This document shows, one piece after another, positions 1 through 8,393 of a stretch of 49,166 bases of DNA. Location: assembly GCA_014804445.1 (NCBI GenBank), contig JAAUZU010000005.1:1-49166 (forward strand). Reading direction: 5' to 3'. Made by a program: the position numbers and the translations under genes. Within the stretch, counting starts at the first letter, position 1, and each line of letters starts with the position of its first letter. The notes below the pieces were generated by a model. That model was not told the origin of the DNA, did no database searches, and saw nothing but the letters and a program-made list of their open reading frames with translations. Source of the stretch: Lachnospiraceae bacterium. GTDB lineage: Bacteria > Bacillota > Clostridia > Lachnospirales > Lachnospiraceae.

Positions 1-128
1 AGAGAAAGCATATGTAAAAACAAAATTGGATAAATCCATGCAAAGAACGGGATACACCATTCTCCATTGGACATTACATAAATTAAAAAAGTTAAGATTA
101 TGAAAACTGCAAATCGGTTATTTTTCAT
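1..128 (-). CDS. Membrane protein N-terminus, possibly apolipoprotein N-acyltransferase/nitrilase-like (runs off left edge)
   Basis: Read on the minus strand, an ATG at 126-128 follows an AAGGAG box with 7-nt spacing, and the frame stays open for 42 codons to the window edge. The translation begins MKNNRFAVFIILTFLIYVMS and continues with further hydrophobic and aromatic residues, so it is an N-terminal membrane segment. A short SNGEWCIPFFAW stretch resembles the N-termini of Lnt-like/nitrilase membrane proteins as I remember them. That family call is tentative. The ribosome binding site and clean hydrophobic reading make the gene itself likely. The opposite strand is also open here but has no start signal. 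Confidence 0.5.
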   Translation of the reverse strand, partial: MKNNRFAVFIILTFLIYVMSNGEWCIPFFAWIYPILFLHMLS

Positions 129-183
129 TGCTAAACTCCTTACTTACATTCTCTATAAACTTCAATTTGACGAATTCCCTTGT

Positions 184-555
184 TCATAATTCATTTTCTT
201 TTACTGCGGCAATCATAAATTGATAACCACCGATTCTGACTTCAAAGGCCTTATCACCCCATGGCTGAACCGTTAGCTTAGTTGGTTTCAGTGCCAGATG
301 GTTTTTATATAGTTGCTGAATCTGAACAGTAGGTACGGTTATGTAGATTTCAACACCACACCCGATATGAGGGATATGATTGTCGGAAACATATCCCTCT
401 GTGACGCCAAGCAGTACAGAGTTGCCGCAAAGTGATACCCCTACCAAAGGGTCGCCACTTTCCCGAGGCTGCGAAAAATCAATATTCCATCCAGCGGTTG
501 CAAATTCCTCTGCTGTCTTATATGGGTCTATACAAGCAAGAATAGGTCTAATCAT
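184..555 (-). CDS. VOC-fold (glyoxalase/bleomycin-resistance-like) protein
   Basis: This 123-residue protein is the usual length for a single-subunit vicinal-oxygen-chelate fold protein. It shows the expected pattern: an N-terminal beta strand (RPILACIDPYKTAEEFATAG), a central stretch with YITVPTVQIQQLY, and a C-terminal GDKAFEVRIGGYQFMIA strand like the domain of glyoxalase-type proteins. A strong AAAGGAGGG box lies just upstream of the ATG on the minus strand. Whether it binds metal or a substrate cannot be told; the canonical glyoxalase ligands are not obvious. It lies in the same orientation as the YdbC-like gene upstream and the truncated membrane protein gene downstream. Confidence 0.65.
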   Translation of the reverse strand: MIRPILACIDPYKTAEEFATAGWNIDFSQPRESGDPLVGVSLCGNSVLLGVTEGYVSDNHIPHIGCGVEIYITVPTVQIQQLYKNHLALKPTKLTVQPWGDKAFEVRIGGYQFMIAAVKENEL

Positions 556-639
556 TTTTACCCTCCTTTAACCGTACATGCAAAAATCCCGATTTATATA
601 CTTGATTATAAAAAAATTTTTGTTGTTTGCAATGTATAT

Positions 640-870
640 TTATAAGCCCGTTTTTAGTGGGTTTGTCTCATCAAGCAATTTTTTCAGAACCTCCATTTGA
701 GAGGCTGTAATTGTGGCACCTTCTCCATATTCAGTGTGTTCTGCATTCCATGTTCTTATATCATAAACAGGTTCTCTATTATCCCATGAAATGAAATTCA
801 GTTCCTTTGTCCATCCATTATTACGTTTAGACAAATCACCTATATGCTTGCAAATTGTATATTTTTTCAT
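640..870 (-). CDS. YdbC/PC4-like single-stranded nucleic-acid-binding protein
   Basis: This 76-residue protein matches the bacterial YdbC family, which has the fold of eukaryotic transcriptional coactivator PC4 (p15) and binds single-stranded DNA or RNA. The diagnostic stretch is GWTKELNFISWDNREPVYDI followed by RTWN and a C-terminal helix beginning ITASQMEVLKKLL. In known members the beta strands form the binding surface and the helix dimerises the protein. Length agrees with the family. A plausible role is nucleic-acid handling in transcription or repair, but nothing nearby sharpens that. Confidence 0.75.
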   Translation of the reverse strand: MKKYTICKHIGDLSKRNNGWTKELNFISWDNREPVYDIRTWNAEHTEYGEGATITASQMEVLKKLLDETNPLKTGL

Positions 871-1188
871 CCTGCTTTACTCCATGTAATCATTATAGTT
901 TGTGGTTCAATTTAGCAAATTTTATCACAGTTAATCTTTACTATCAACCAGTATATTGTTTTCTTATAAAACGAAAATAATTGAACTTGCATAACGTTTT
1001 CTGCGGTTAAAATCCAAAATAGGGCTTCCCATTTTCGGATTTTTGTATTACAATGCAATTAGTCATCTGTTGATGCTCTGATTTTTCAAGAAAAGTCTTT
1101 TTTTACCCCATATACGGTTGTAAATAAAAAGAAAGAATAGCGCATTTTCGGATTGTTGTTGAAACGGGTTAAGGAGGCCCAAAGGTTG
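871..1188. other. Intergenic region and leader upstream of rho
   Basis: This 318-bp gap separates the divergently transcribed YdbC-like gene and rho, so it should hold promoters for both. I see a TACAAT at 1049-1054 but no convincing -35 in front of it. A perfect 12-bp direct repeat, CATTTTCGGATT, occurs at 1030-1041 and again at 1143-1154, just ahead of the rho ribosome binding site. No open frame with a ribosome binding site was found. Confidence 0.35.
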
Positions 1189-2844
1189 ATGAGAGAGAAG
1201 TACGAGTCACTGGCACTTGCAGATTTGAAAGGAATTGCGAAGGCGAGGGGAATGAAAGGTGTTTCCACCATGAAAAAAGCACAGTTGGTGGAGGCGATGC
1301 TTGCGCAGGACGAAAAGGACAAGGCGGCAAAGCAGTCGTCATCTGCAGGGGAAGAGCAGGCGGGCAGACAGGAAGAAAAGCAGCAGGAAGGGCGCGTTTA
1401 TACAGAGCGGAAACAGAAAGAGCGCAGCCATGTGGAAAGAAAGTCTGAGGAGCGCAGTTACGCTAACGGAGAAAAGAAGCCGGAAGAGCGTGTATATGCG
1501 GAAAGAAAGCCGGAGGAGCGCCGTTACACGGAGCGTAAGCCGGAGGAACGTCGTTATGCCTACGAAGAACGCAAGCAGGAAGAACGCCGTGTTGAGGAGA
1601 GAGGAATAGAAGAGAGAAGGTCGGTGCAGGCCGCGGGAAGCGAGGTACATGCGCGTCCGGTGCAGAATATTGACAGAAATGCAGTATATGATATGAATAC
1701 TTTTCCGCCCGAGCTTGACAGCGGGCAGGAGGCAAATGGAATTCTGGAGGTTATGCCGGACGGTTACGGCTTTATCCGCTGCGCCAACTACATGCCCGGC
1801 GAAAACGACGTGTATGTGGCGCCCAGCCAGATACGCAGGTTTGGTTTAAAGACGGGCGATATTCTGGTGGGGAACAAGCGCACCAAGACCCAGCAGGAGA
1901 AATTCAGTGCGCTGTTATACATTAAGACAATCAACGGATTTCCCATAGAAGTGGCGATGCGGCGCAGAAGTTTTGAGGATATGACGCCGATTTTTCCGGA
2001 TGAGAGGATTCGTTTGGAAGTTCCCGGCGCAAGTATAGCCATGCGTGTCATGGATATGGTAAGCCCGATAGGTAAGGGACAGAGAGGTATGATTGTGTCT
2101 CCGCCCAAGGCAGGAAAAACCACGCTGTTAAAGCAGGTGGCAAAATCCATCCTGCGGGGCGAGCCCAATATGCATATGCTGATTCTTTTGATTGATGAGC
2201 GTCCCGAGGAAGTGACGGACATCAAGGAAGCGATTGAGGGTGAGAATGTAGAGGTGATTTATTCTACCTTTGATGAACTGCCGGAACATCACAAGAGGGT
2301 TTCAGAGATGGTAATCGAGCGCGCAAAGCGTCTGGTGGAGCACGGCATGGATGTGGTGATTTTGTTGGACAGCATAACACGTCTTACGCGTGCTTACAAT
2401 CAGGTGGTGCCGCCCAGCGGACGTACGCTTTCCGGCGGTCTTGACCCTGCGGCACTGCATATGCCAAAACGTTTTTTCGGCGCGGCAAGAAACCTGCGTG
2501 GCGGTGGAAGCCTGACGATTCTAGCTACGGCGCTGGTGGAGACAGGCTCCAAAATGGATGATGTGGTGTATGAGGAGTTTAAGGGAACCGGCAACATGGA
2601 AATGGTGCTGGACCGTAAGCTTTCGGAAAAGCGCATTTTCCCCGCCATCGATTTGCAGAAGTCCGGCACGAGAAGAGAGGATTTGCTGCTCAACACGGAT
2701 GAGCTGGAAGCGATTAACATTATGCGTAAGGCATTGAACGGCATGAAAGCAGATGAAGCGGCGGACCGTATTCTCGATATGTTTTCACGCACGCGGAACA
2801 ATCAGGAATTTGTAAATACTGTCAAAAAAATGAAGTTTATTTAA
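1189..2844 (+). CDS. rho: Transcription termination factor Rho
   Basis: Rho is the hexameric RNA-dependent ATPase that ends transcription of untranslated RNA. In order it has: a SAP-like Rho N domain (about residues 1-40, LADLKGIAKARGMKG); a long charged low-complexity insert (about 45-165) rich in Lys/Arg-Pro-Glu-Glu-Arg units; the cold-shock-type RNA-binding domain from about residue 183 (NGILEVMPDGYGFIRC); and the RecA-type ATPase with P-loop KAGKTT at 307-312. The Q-loop region (PKRFFGAARNLRGGGSLTI) is intact. At 551 residues it is about 130 longer than E. coli Rho, and the insert accounts for this. AAGGAGG at 1171-1177 supports ATG 1189 or the TTG directly before it, rather than the farther TTG at 1153. 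It is followed by rpmE, as in many Clostridia. Confidence 0.97.
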   Translation: MREKYESLALADLKGIAKARGMKGVSTMKKAQLVEAMLAQDEKDKAAKQSSSAGEEQAGRQEEKQQEGRVYTERKQKERSHVERKSEERSYANGEKKPEERVYAERKPEERRYTERKPEERRYAYEERKQEERRVEERGIEERRSVQAAGSEVHARPVQNIDRNAVYDMNTFPPELDSGQEANGILEVMPDGYGFIRCANYMPGENDVYVAPSQIRRFGLKTGDILVGNKRTKTQQEKFSALLYIKTINGFPIEVAMRRRSFEDMTPIFPDERIRLEVPGASIAMRVMDMVSPIGKGQRGMIVSPPKAGKTTLLKQVAKSILRGEPNMHMLILLIDERPEEVTDIKEAIEGENVEVIYSTFDELPEHHKRVSEMVIERAKRLVEHGMDVVILLDSITRLTRAYNQVVPPSGRTLSGGLDPAALHMPKRFFGAARNLRGGGSLTILATALVETGSKMDDVVYEEFKGTGNMEMVLDRKLSEKRIFPAIDLQKSGTRREDLLLNTDELEAINIMRKALNGMKADEAADRILDMFSRTRNNQEFVNTVKKMKFI

Positions 2845-2851
2845 AAAATGC

Positions 2852-2880
2852 TTGCATATTGGTGAATAGCATGTTACAAT
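2852..2880 (+). promoter_or_regulatory. Sigma-A-type promoter for rpmE
   Basis: TTGCAT (2852-2857) and TACAAT (2875-2880) are separated by exactly 17 bp in the rho-rpmE gap. This gives rpmE its own promoter in addition to read-through from rho. Confidence 0.7.
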
Positions 2881-2961
2881 AACAACGCTGTTTGTGGTGG
2901 CATAAGCAGTGCGGATAAAAACAGCAAATAAGTGTATATGAATATAGAAGAGGTGAAAGAG

Positions 2962-3168
2962 ATGAAAGAAGGAATCCATCCCCAGTACTATCAGGCAACT
3001 GTTACCTGCAACTGCGGTAATACGTTTGTAACCGGTTCAACCAAGCCTGAAATCCACGTAGAAGTATGTTCAAAATGTCATTCGTTCTACACAGGACAGC
3101 AGAAAACTGTCAGGGCTGACGGACGTATTGACAAGTTCAATAAGAAATACGGTGTGGAAAATAAGTAA
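2962..3168 (+). CDS. rpmE: Ribosomal protein L31 (zinc-binding form)
   Basis: This is the 68-residue large-subunit protein bL31, which bridges the ribosomal subunits. It starts [20 protein letters not shown] and has Cys16, Cys18, Cys36 and Cys39, so it is the zinc-containing C+ form. The ATG at 2962 gives the normal L31 N-terminus. The upstream in-frame ATG at 2938 would add residues not found in the family, and GAGGTG just ahead of 2962 supports the inner start. It has its own promoter and a downstream hairpin terminator. Confidence 0.96.
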   Translation: MKEGIHPQYYQATVTCNCGNTFVTGSTKPEIHVEVCSKCHSFYTGQQKTVRADGRIDKFNKKYGVENK

Positions 3169-3190
3169 TTTTTCCCAAAATAAGATTTCT

Positions 3191-3220
3191 AAAAGGTTGA
3201 GGTGCGAGCTTCAACCTTTT
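3191..3220 (+). terminator. Hairpin terminator after rpmE
   Basis: A perfect 10-bp stem (AAAAGGTTGA / TCAACCTTTT) with a 10-nt loop begins 22 bp after the rpmE stop. The only U run is the 3' arm itself, so termination may be partial and allow some read-through into the DUF1385 gene. Confidence 0.6.
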
Positions 3221-3255
3221 ATGTTAGTACAGGATATCAGGAAGGGCATGATTTT

Positions 3256-4242
3256 ATGGCAAGAAAGAGAAAGGCACATTATTCCGGCATCGGCGGACAG
3301 GCAGTTTTAGAAGGCGTTATGATGAAAAATAAAGAGAAGTATGCGGTTGCAGTCAGAAAGCCTGACGGTGAAATTGAGGTAGAGGTGGAGAACTATCAGG
3401 GACTGCTTCATGGAAACCGCTTGAAGGAACTTCCTTTTGTCAGGGGAATTTTTAACTTTGTGGACTCTATGATACTGGGAATGAAATGCCTGAATTATTC
3501 TGCAAGCTTTTACGAAGATGAGGACGCAAAGGAGACTGTGGTTGACAGGGCGCTGAATAAGGTGACACGCGGAAGAGCGGAAAAGGTATTTACGGCAATC
3601 GTTACGATTTTTTCCATTGTGCTTGCAGTCGGCATCTTTATCGTGCTGCCGTATTTTATTACCTCTTATTTTAAGGAGTATGTGCGCAGCAACGCGTTGA
3701 TGACGCTGATTGAAGGTGCCATCCGAATCCTTATCTTTTTGCTTTACGTGCTCGGCATATCTTTGATGAAGGATATCAAGAGACTCTATATGTACCATGG
3801 TGCGGAGCATAAATGTATCAACTGTCTTGAGAAGGGCAGACCGCTTACCGTGCGGAACGTGATACACAGCTCCAGGCTTCACAAACGATGCGGCACCAGC
3901 TTTATGTTTTTTGTTATGTTTGTGAGCATTATCCTGTTTTTCTTTATTCAGGTCAGCAATCCGCTGGCAAAAGTGGCGCTGCGCATCCTGCTGATTCCGG
4001 TGATTGCGGGTATTTCTTACGAGCTGATACGTCTGGCAGGCAGGAGCAGCAATGTGTTTGTGCAGCTTTTGTCCCTGCCCGGTATGCTGATACAAAGGCT
4101 TACTACCAAGGAACCGTCAAAGGACATGATAGAGGTTGCCATTGCATCTGTGGAAGCCGTATTTGACTGGAGAAATTATCTGGCAGAGGAGTTTGGATAC
4201 GAGGAGAAGGAGGCGCCTGCGCAGAAGAGCGAGGAGGAATAG
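3256..4242 (+). CDS. DUF1385 family integral membrane protein
   Basis: This 328-residue member of DUF1385 is a membrane family commonly found beside rpmE and prmC-prfA in Firmicutes; its biochemical role is unknown. It opens with the family hallmark HYSGIGGQAVLEGVMMKN, followed by a soluble stretch and hydrophobic segments around VFTAIVTIFSIVLAVGIFIV, LIFLLYVLGISL, SFMFFVMFVSIILFFF and VALRILLIPVIAGISYEL. Between the second and third lies the conserved YHGAEHKCINC motif, which looks metal- or redox-active. ATG 3256 follows AGGAAGGG with good spacing and gives the usual MARKRK start; the longer frame from 3202 lies in the terminator hairpin and is unlikely. prmC begins 6 bp downstream, so they are co-transcribed. 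Confidence 0.88.
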   Translation: MARKRKAHYSGIGGQAVLEGVMMKNKEKYAVAVRKPDGEIEVEVENYQGLLHGNRLKELPFVRGIFNFVDSMILGMKCLNYSASFYEDEDAKETVVDRALNKVTRGRAEKVFTAIVTIFSIVLAVGIFIVLPYFITSYFKEYVRSNALMTLIEGAIRILIFLLYVLGISLMKDIKRLYMYHGAEHKCINCLEKGRPLTVRNVIHSSRLHKRCGTSFMFFVMFVSIILFFFIQVSNPLAKVALRILLIPVIAGISYELIRLAGRSSNVFVQLLSLPGMLIQRLTTKEPSKDMIEVAIASVEAVFDWRNYLAEEFGYEEKEAPAQKSEEE

Positions 4243-4248
4243 GCGCGG

Positions 4249-5106
4249 ATGCAGGATTTGATAAGTTATAGAGAATGTTATCAAAATGGAGCGAAGAGGC
4301 TGCGTGATGCAGGCGTGCCGGAACCGGAGACAGATGCAAGGCTGCTCCTGGAATTTGTGTGTGGTACGAATTATAATACGCTGCTTGCGCATGGTGAGAT
4401 AAAGGTTTCAAGGGAGAAAGAGGTTACTTATGAAGCATTGATAAAACGTCGGGAAAAGAGGGAGCCGCTGCAGCTTCTGACCGGGGAGCAGGATTTTTGC
4501 GGATTGACTTTTCAGGTAAACCGTCATGTGCTGATACCCAGACAGGATACCGAGATTTTGGTGGAATATGCCCTGAAAAGACTGAAAGCCGGCATGAAGC
4601 TGTTGGATATGTGCACCGGCTCAGGCTGTATTTTGATAAGCCTGCTTGCCATGACGGAAAATGTGCATGGTACGGGGGCGGATATTTCAAAAGAGGCCCT
4701 CTTTGTTGCGGAAGAAAACGGCAGGCGGCTTTTGCCGGAGGATAAACAGCCCCAGTGGGTTTTGAGCGATTTGTTTTCGGCGATGCAGGGGCGTTTTGAC
4801 ATGATTGTGTCAAATCCGCCCTATATACCAAGCGGGGAGATTTGTTCCCTCATGCCGGAGGTAAGGGATTTTGAACCGGCGGCAGCGCTTGACGGCGGCG
4901 GTGACGGTTTGTTATTTTACGAAAATATAGTGAGGCAGAGCGGCGCATACTTAAAAGAAAACGGCTGGCTGGTATTTGAGATTGGCTGTACGCAGGGAGA
5001 GGCAGTCAGCGGACTTTTAAAAGAGGCAGGTTTTGCCAAAGTGGAAATCATAAAGGATTATGCAGGACTGGACCGCGTGGTGGCGGGACAGAGGAATGGA
5101 AGGTAA
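4249..5106 (+). CDS. prmC: Release factor glutamine N5-methyltransferase
   Basis: PrmC (HemK) uses S-adenosylmethionine to methylate the glutamine of the GGQ motif in release factors RF1 and RF2, which increases peptide release. The 285-residue length is normal. There is an N-terminal helical substrate-binding domain (about 1-85), then a Rossmann-fold methyltransferase with the SAM motif [16 protein letters not shown] and the catalytic NPPY at residues 189-192. The substrate gene prfA starts 2 bp after its stop, the classic prmC-prfA pairing. Confidence 0.95.
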   Translation: MQDLISYRECYQNGAKRLRDAGVPEPETDARLLLEFVCGTNYNTLLAHGEIKVSREKEVTYEALIKRREKREPLQLLTGEQDFCGLTFQVNRHVLIPRQDTEILVEYALKRLKAGMKLLDMCTGSGCILISLLAMTENVHGTGADISKEALFVAEENGRRLLPEDKQPQWVLSDLFSAMQGRFDMIVSNPPYIPSGEICSLMPEVRDFEPAAALDGGGDGLLFYENIVRQSGAYLKENGWLVFEIGCTQGEAVSGLLKEAGFAKVEIIKDYAGLDRVVAGQRNGR

Positions 5107-5108
5107 TT

Positions 5109-6182
5109 ATGTTTGACAAATTAGAAGATTTACTGAGACGTTATGAGGAGATTTTAAATGAGCTTCATGAGCCGGATGTGGTAAATGACCAGAACCGTTT
5201 TCGAAAGCTGATGAAGGAGCAGAGCGACCTTATGCCGCTTGTGGAGACTTATACGGAGTACAAGAAGAGCAGGCAGGATGTGGAGGATTCCCTTGCCATG
5301 CTGGAAGAAGAAAATGATGAAGAAATGCGCGAAATGCTGAAGGAGGAGCTTTCGGCGGCAAAGGAGCGCATCGAAGAGCTTGAGCAGAGGCTGAAGGTAC
5401 TGCTGCTGCCTAAAGATCCCAATGATGACAAGAATGTTATCGTGGAAATCCGTGCAGGGGCGGGCGGCGACGAGTCTGCGCTGTTTGCGGCGGAAATTTA
5501 CAGAATGTATGTGCACTATGCAGAACGCCAGCGTTGGAAGGTGGAAACCATGAGCGTGGACGAAATCGGCATCGGCGGCATGAAGGAGGTCACCTTCATG
5601 GTGAGCGGGCAGGGCGCGTACTCCAAATTAAAGTATGAGAGCGGCGTGCACCGCGTGCAGCGTGTGCCGGAAACAGAGTCTCAGGGACGTATCCATACCT
5701 CCACGATTACCGTGGCAGTGATGCCGGAGGCGGAAGAGGTGGATGTTGTGATTGACGAAAAGGATATCCGCATCGACGTAATGCGCGCTTCCGGAAACGG
5801 CGGACAGTGTGTCAACACCACGGATTCCGCAGTGCGTCTGACCCACTATCCCACGGGTATTGTGGTGTACAGCCAGACGGAAAAGTCCCAGCTTCAAAAT
5901 AAAGCAAAGGCTTTTGCACTGCTGCGTGCAAAGCTCTATGACATTGAGCAGCAGAAAGCGCACGACGCGGAGGCGGAGCTGCGCCGCAGTCAGGTGGGCA
6001 CCGGAGACCGTTCCGAAAAAATCAGAACCTACAACTTCCCCCAGGGACGTGTGACCGACCATCGGATAGGTCTAACCCTTTACAAGTTGGATAAGATTAT
6101 GGACGGCGATATTCAGGAGATTCTCGACGCATGTATTGCGGCGGATCAGGCGGCGAAGCTGGCGAAGATGAACGAGAATTAA
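5109..6182 (+). CDS. prfA: Peptide chain release factor 1
   Basis: RF1 recognises UAA and UAG stop codons and triggers peptide release. The 357-residue protein has the N-terminal coiled-coil domain, the codon-recognition loop ([20 protein letters not shown], where the usual PxT tripeptide reads PET), and the GGQ catalytic motif at residues 231-233. The residue after GGQ is Cys rather than the commoner His, in [14 protein letters not shown] regard this as lineage variation. It is directly downstream of the methyltransferase that modifies it. Confidence 0.96.
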   Translation: MFDKLEDLLRRYEEILNELHEPDVVNDQNRFRKLMKEQSDLMPLVETYTEYKKSRQDVEDSLAMLEEENDEEMREMLKEELSAAKERIEELEQRLKVLLLPKDPNDDKNVIVEIRAGAGGDESALFAAEIYRMYVHYAERQRWKVETMSVDEIGIGGMKEVTFMVSGQGAYSKLKYESGVHRVQRVPETESQGRIHTSTITVAVMPEAEEVDVVIDEKDIRIDVMRASGNGGQCVNTTDSAVRLTHYPTGIVVYSQTEKSQLQNKAKAFALLRAKLYDIEQQKAHDAEAELRRSQVGTGDRSEKIRTYNFPQGRVTDHRIGLTLYKLDKIMDGDIQEILDACIAADQAAKLAKMNEN

Positions 6183-6193
6183 AGGGACAGATT

Positions 6194-7798
6194 ATGGGAA
6201 CTACTTTTTTAAATTTGCAGATAAACAGAAAAATTGAGGATATCCCTGCGGAAGCAGTTCCACAGGGATATTTCTGTAAGCAGACGGCAGAAAACTGGAC
6301 GGCTGTCTTTGCAGAGAACAGAGAAACGGCATGGGACAAGCTGCCGGCACTCGGGAAAAAGCTTTCGAAGGCATTGGCGGTTTCTGTTATTGCGGTCGAT
6401 TTTTTTGATGATGATGTGTTTTCCATGACGCTTTTTCGGGACGGCAGGACAGTGGGAAGCTATCATACAGAAGCAGCCCACAGTCAGATAAGCGGCAGTG
6501 AAAAATGGATAAAGGCGCTTTCCCTTTCAAAGGAAGCGGCAGCGGCGTTCCGTTATCTGACAAAGAAGGAGATGACAGCGGGAGAGAGTATTCATGCTTT
6601 TTCCCGATTACTTGGAGCAAGGCTGTACGATGCGCCGGGGCTGACAAAGGAGGAGACCGCTCTGTGGTGCGCGGATACGGACGGAATTGTCAGGGAAATG
6701 CAGGAGGAGAAAAAGAAGAAGCAGTCTCCAAATGGGACAAAGGCAGTGCTGCTTCAGGAAATCCCGGGATTATATGATTCCTGCGACTATCGAACGGGTG
6801 TGGTACGCATGGTATATCCGGACGACAAAGACGGATTTGATTACCGACATATCCATTGCCTTGCATGTACGGAAACCGGACTTACCGAGGTGCATGATTA
6901 CCGGTATCCGGCCTCTGTTTTCGGGAAAGACTGCAAAGGTTTGCAGTTGGATTATGACAACAGAATTGTACATGTTATGGTACTTGACAGCCCGATATAC
7001 TATGAAGACTATGACTTAAATGCCTATGAAACAGAACTCTGTGCCCTGTCTGCAGTTCCCAAAGAGAAGCTTCTTCAAAATGCTTCTGTCAGTATGTTTC
7101 CTCTTCAACGCGATTCTACTCTGCGCAGCGGGAGATATGAATATTTTACATGGAATGGCGGGAATGAGTTACAGAAGATAGACTGCGAGACGTCGGGAAA
7201 GGCTTTTTTGCAGCGCAATATCATAGCCTCTTACCAATATGAGCCTCTCGATTTTCAAAAGGAATTCTGGAGCCATAACGACAGGAGTGTATGCGCGTCC
7301 CGCAATGGTATTGTGCATGTGCGGTTAAAGTACATAAGGGAACCGGAAAACACAATCTGCGATATTCGTTTCTTTGACAGGGATTTAAAACTGCTGCGGC
7401 AGGAAGAGATTTTATTAAACGAACCCCGCTTTGCCCTTGGTGAAAGCATGGGATATGTCTATTGTGAGGAGTCGGACTGCATTTATGTAGGAAATTTGAA
7501 AATAAATTTACAGACTCACGAGGTAAAGATTGGAGCGGCGGAGTTAAAGGAAGCATCTGTATTGCTGATAAATCCGAATGAATGTGGCGGGCGGCTCTAT
7601 GCGGTGAAGGGAAGCTGGCTTTCGGTGTTTGATTTGAATATGGAGCCTGTTTCCAGCCACCGTTTAAAAGGGCGTATCCTTGCGGGGTACAGGAACAAAA
7701 GCGGAAGGCTCTGCCTGATGACGGCGGAGGATTTTTTGTGGGACTACCGGCTGCCGAAAAAAGCTTCAGCAGTCAGGGTGTATGAAATAACAAAATAA
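6194..7798 (+). CDS. Uncharacterised protein, 534 residues
   Basis: I do not recognise this family. ATG 6194 gives a start MGTTFLNLQINRK just after prfA, with a weak AAGGGA box 11 bp after the prfA stop. The longer frame from 6131 overlaps prfA and is unlikely. The protein is soluble: no signal peptide or membrane segment. The N-terminal third (about 1-180) has a strand-rich start and helices that include a DFFDDD cluster; a Lys/Glu-rich hinge EEKKKKQ follows. The C-terminal two thirds is rich in alternating beta strands and aromatic residues, as in beta-propeller-like repeats (for example RIVHVMVLDS, VCASRNGIVHVRLKYI, RLYAVKGSWLSVFDLN). The propeller idea is inference only. A strong terminator follows. 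Confidence 0.7.
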   Translation: MGTTFLNLQINRKIEDIPAEAVPQGYFCKQTAENWTAVFAENRETAWDKLPALGKKLSKALAVSVIAVDFFDDDVFSMTLFRDGRTVGSYHTEAAHSQISGSEKWIKALSLSKEAAAAFRYLTKKEMTAGESIHAFSRLLGARLYDAPGLTKEETALWCADTDGIVREMQEEKKKKQSPNGTKAVLLQEIPGLYDSCDYRTGVVRMVYPDDKDGFDYRHIHCLACTETGLTEVHDYRYPASVFGKDCKGLQLDYDNRIVHVMVLDSPIYYEDYDLNAYETELCALSAVPKEKLLQNASVSMFPLQRDSTLRSGRYEYFTWNGGNELQKIDCETSGKAFLQRNIIASYQYEPLDFQKEFWSHNDRSVCASRNGIVHVRLKYIREPENTICDIRFFDRDLKLLRQEEILLNEPRFALGESMGYVYCEESDCIYVGNLKINLQTHEVKIGAAELKEASVLLINPNECGGRLYAVKGSWLSVFDLNMEPVSSHRLKGRILAGYRNKSGRLCLMTAEDFLWDYRLPKKASAVRVYEITK

Positions 7799-7823
7799 AG
7801 AGTGATGGACGGTAGAAAAACGT

Positions 7824-7856
7824 AAAAATCAGGGTTGACGACACCCTGATTTTTTG
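7824..7856 (+). terminator. Rho-independent terminator
   Basis: A 12-bp stem (AAAAATCAGGGT / ACCCTGATTTTT) with a 7-nt loop and a T run closes the transcription unit ending with the 534-residue protein gene. Confidence 0.9.
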
Positions 7857-8011
7857 TTATTCTTGAACATCATAAGTCTGTAAAGAGCTTAGGAATACTC
7901 TTGATAACAACACATCTTATAGCAAAATAAAGTCATCACACATATTTCAACTTTATATCCCAAATACAGTTGCAATAAAAAGCGAAAAAAGTTAAAATAA
8001 AGGAGAAACAT

Positions 8012-8367
8012 ATGAAGAAACAGTTAAAAGATTTAACACTTTTAAGTAAATTTTTATTTGACCAGACGATGGAACTGCCGGAAGCGCCCGTATTAAAAGA
8101 ATTCATGAATGTGTCAGCAGAATAAAAGCCAGTGAAGAGATGGGAGTGAAGTATATGCAGACATGGGAAGAAAAGATAATAGAGAGGGAACAGGGCAGAG
8201 CGGAAGGTTTGGCACAAGGAGTAAAGCAAGGAATACAAGCGTTGATTGAAACCTGCATGGAATTTGGGACAGGCAGGGAAGAGACGATTTTGCAGGTACA
8301 AAGGAAATTTGACATACAGGAAGAGGAAGCGAGGCAGGCGGTCTGCCGGTATTGGGAGCAGGCATAG
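8012..8367 (+). pseudogene. Internally deleted, frameshifted Rpn/YhgA-like nuclease-transposase remnant
   Basis: An intact start with AAGGAG and ATG 8012 encodes the typical N-terminus of Rpn-family PD-(D/E)XK transposase-like proteins (LKDLTLLSKFLFDQTMELPE). The frame then stops at 8123-8125. In another frame, from about 8095, sequence typical of the family's C-terminal half resumes: SRIKASEEMGVKYMQTWEEK, then the helical tail REQGRAEGLAQGVKQG. The nuclease core between the two parts, normally some 200 residues, is missing. The C-terminal part from 8140 has an ATG but lacks the catalytic domain. I infer a decayed mobile-element gene; the Rpn assignment comes from familiarity with these terminal sequences. 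Confidence 0.7.
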
Positions 8368-8393
8368 GAAATAAAGGAGGAAATATTCAAATA

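Noticed and set aside
2..103. Plus-strand tail KAYVKTKLDKSMQRTGYTIL at the left edge
   Set aside because: It lies opposite the minus-strand gene that has a proper ribosome binding site and hydrophobic N-terminus.
1339..1735. Minus-strand open frames opposite the Rho insert
   Set aside because: The repetitive codons of the insert keep the other frames open; no start signal and repetitive, implausible proteins.
3307..4095. Long minus-strand open frame opposite the DUF1385 gene
   Set aside because: Antisense shadow: it has no ribosome binding site and its composition mirrors the real membrane protein gene.
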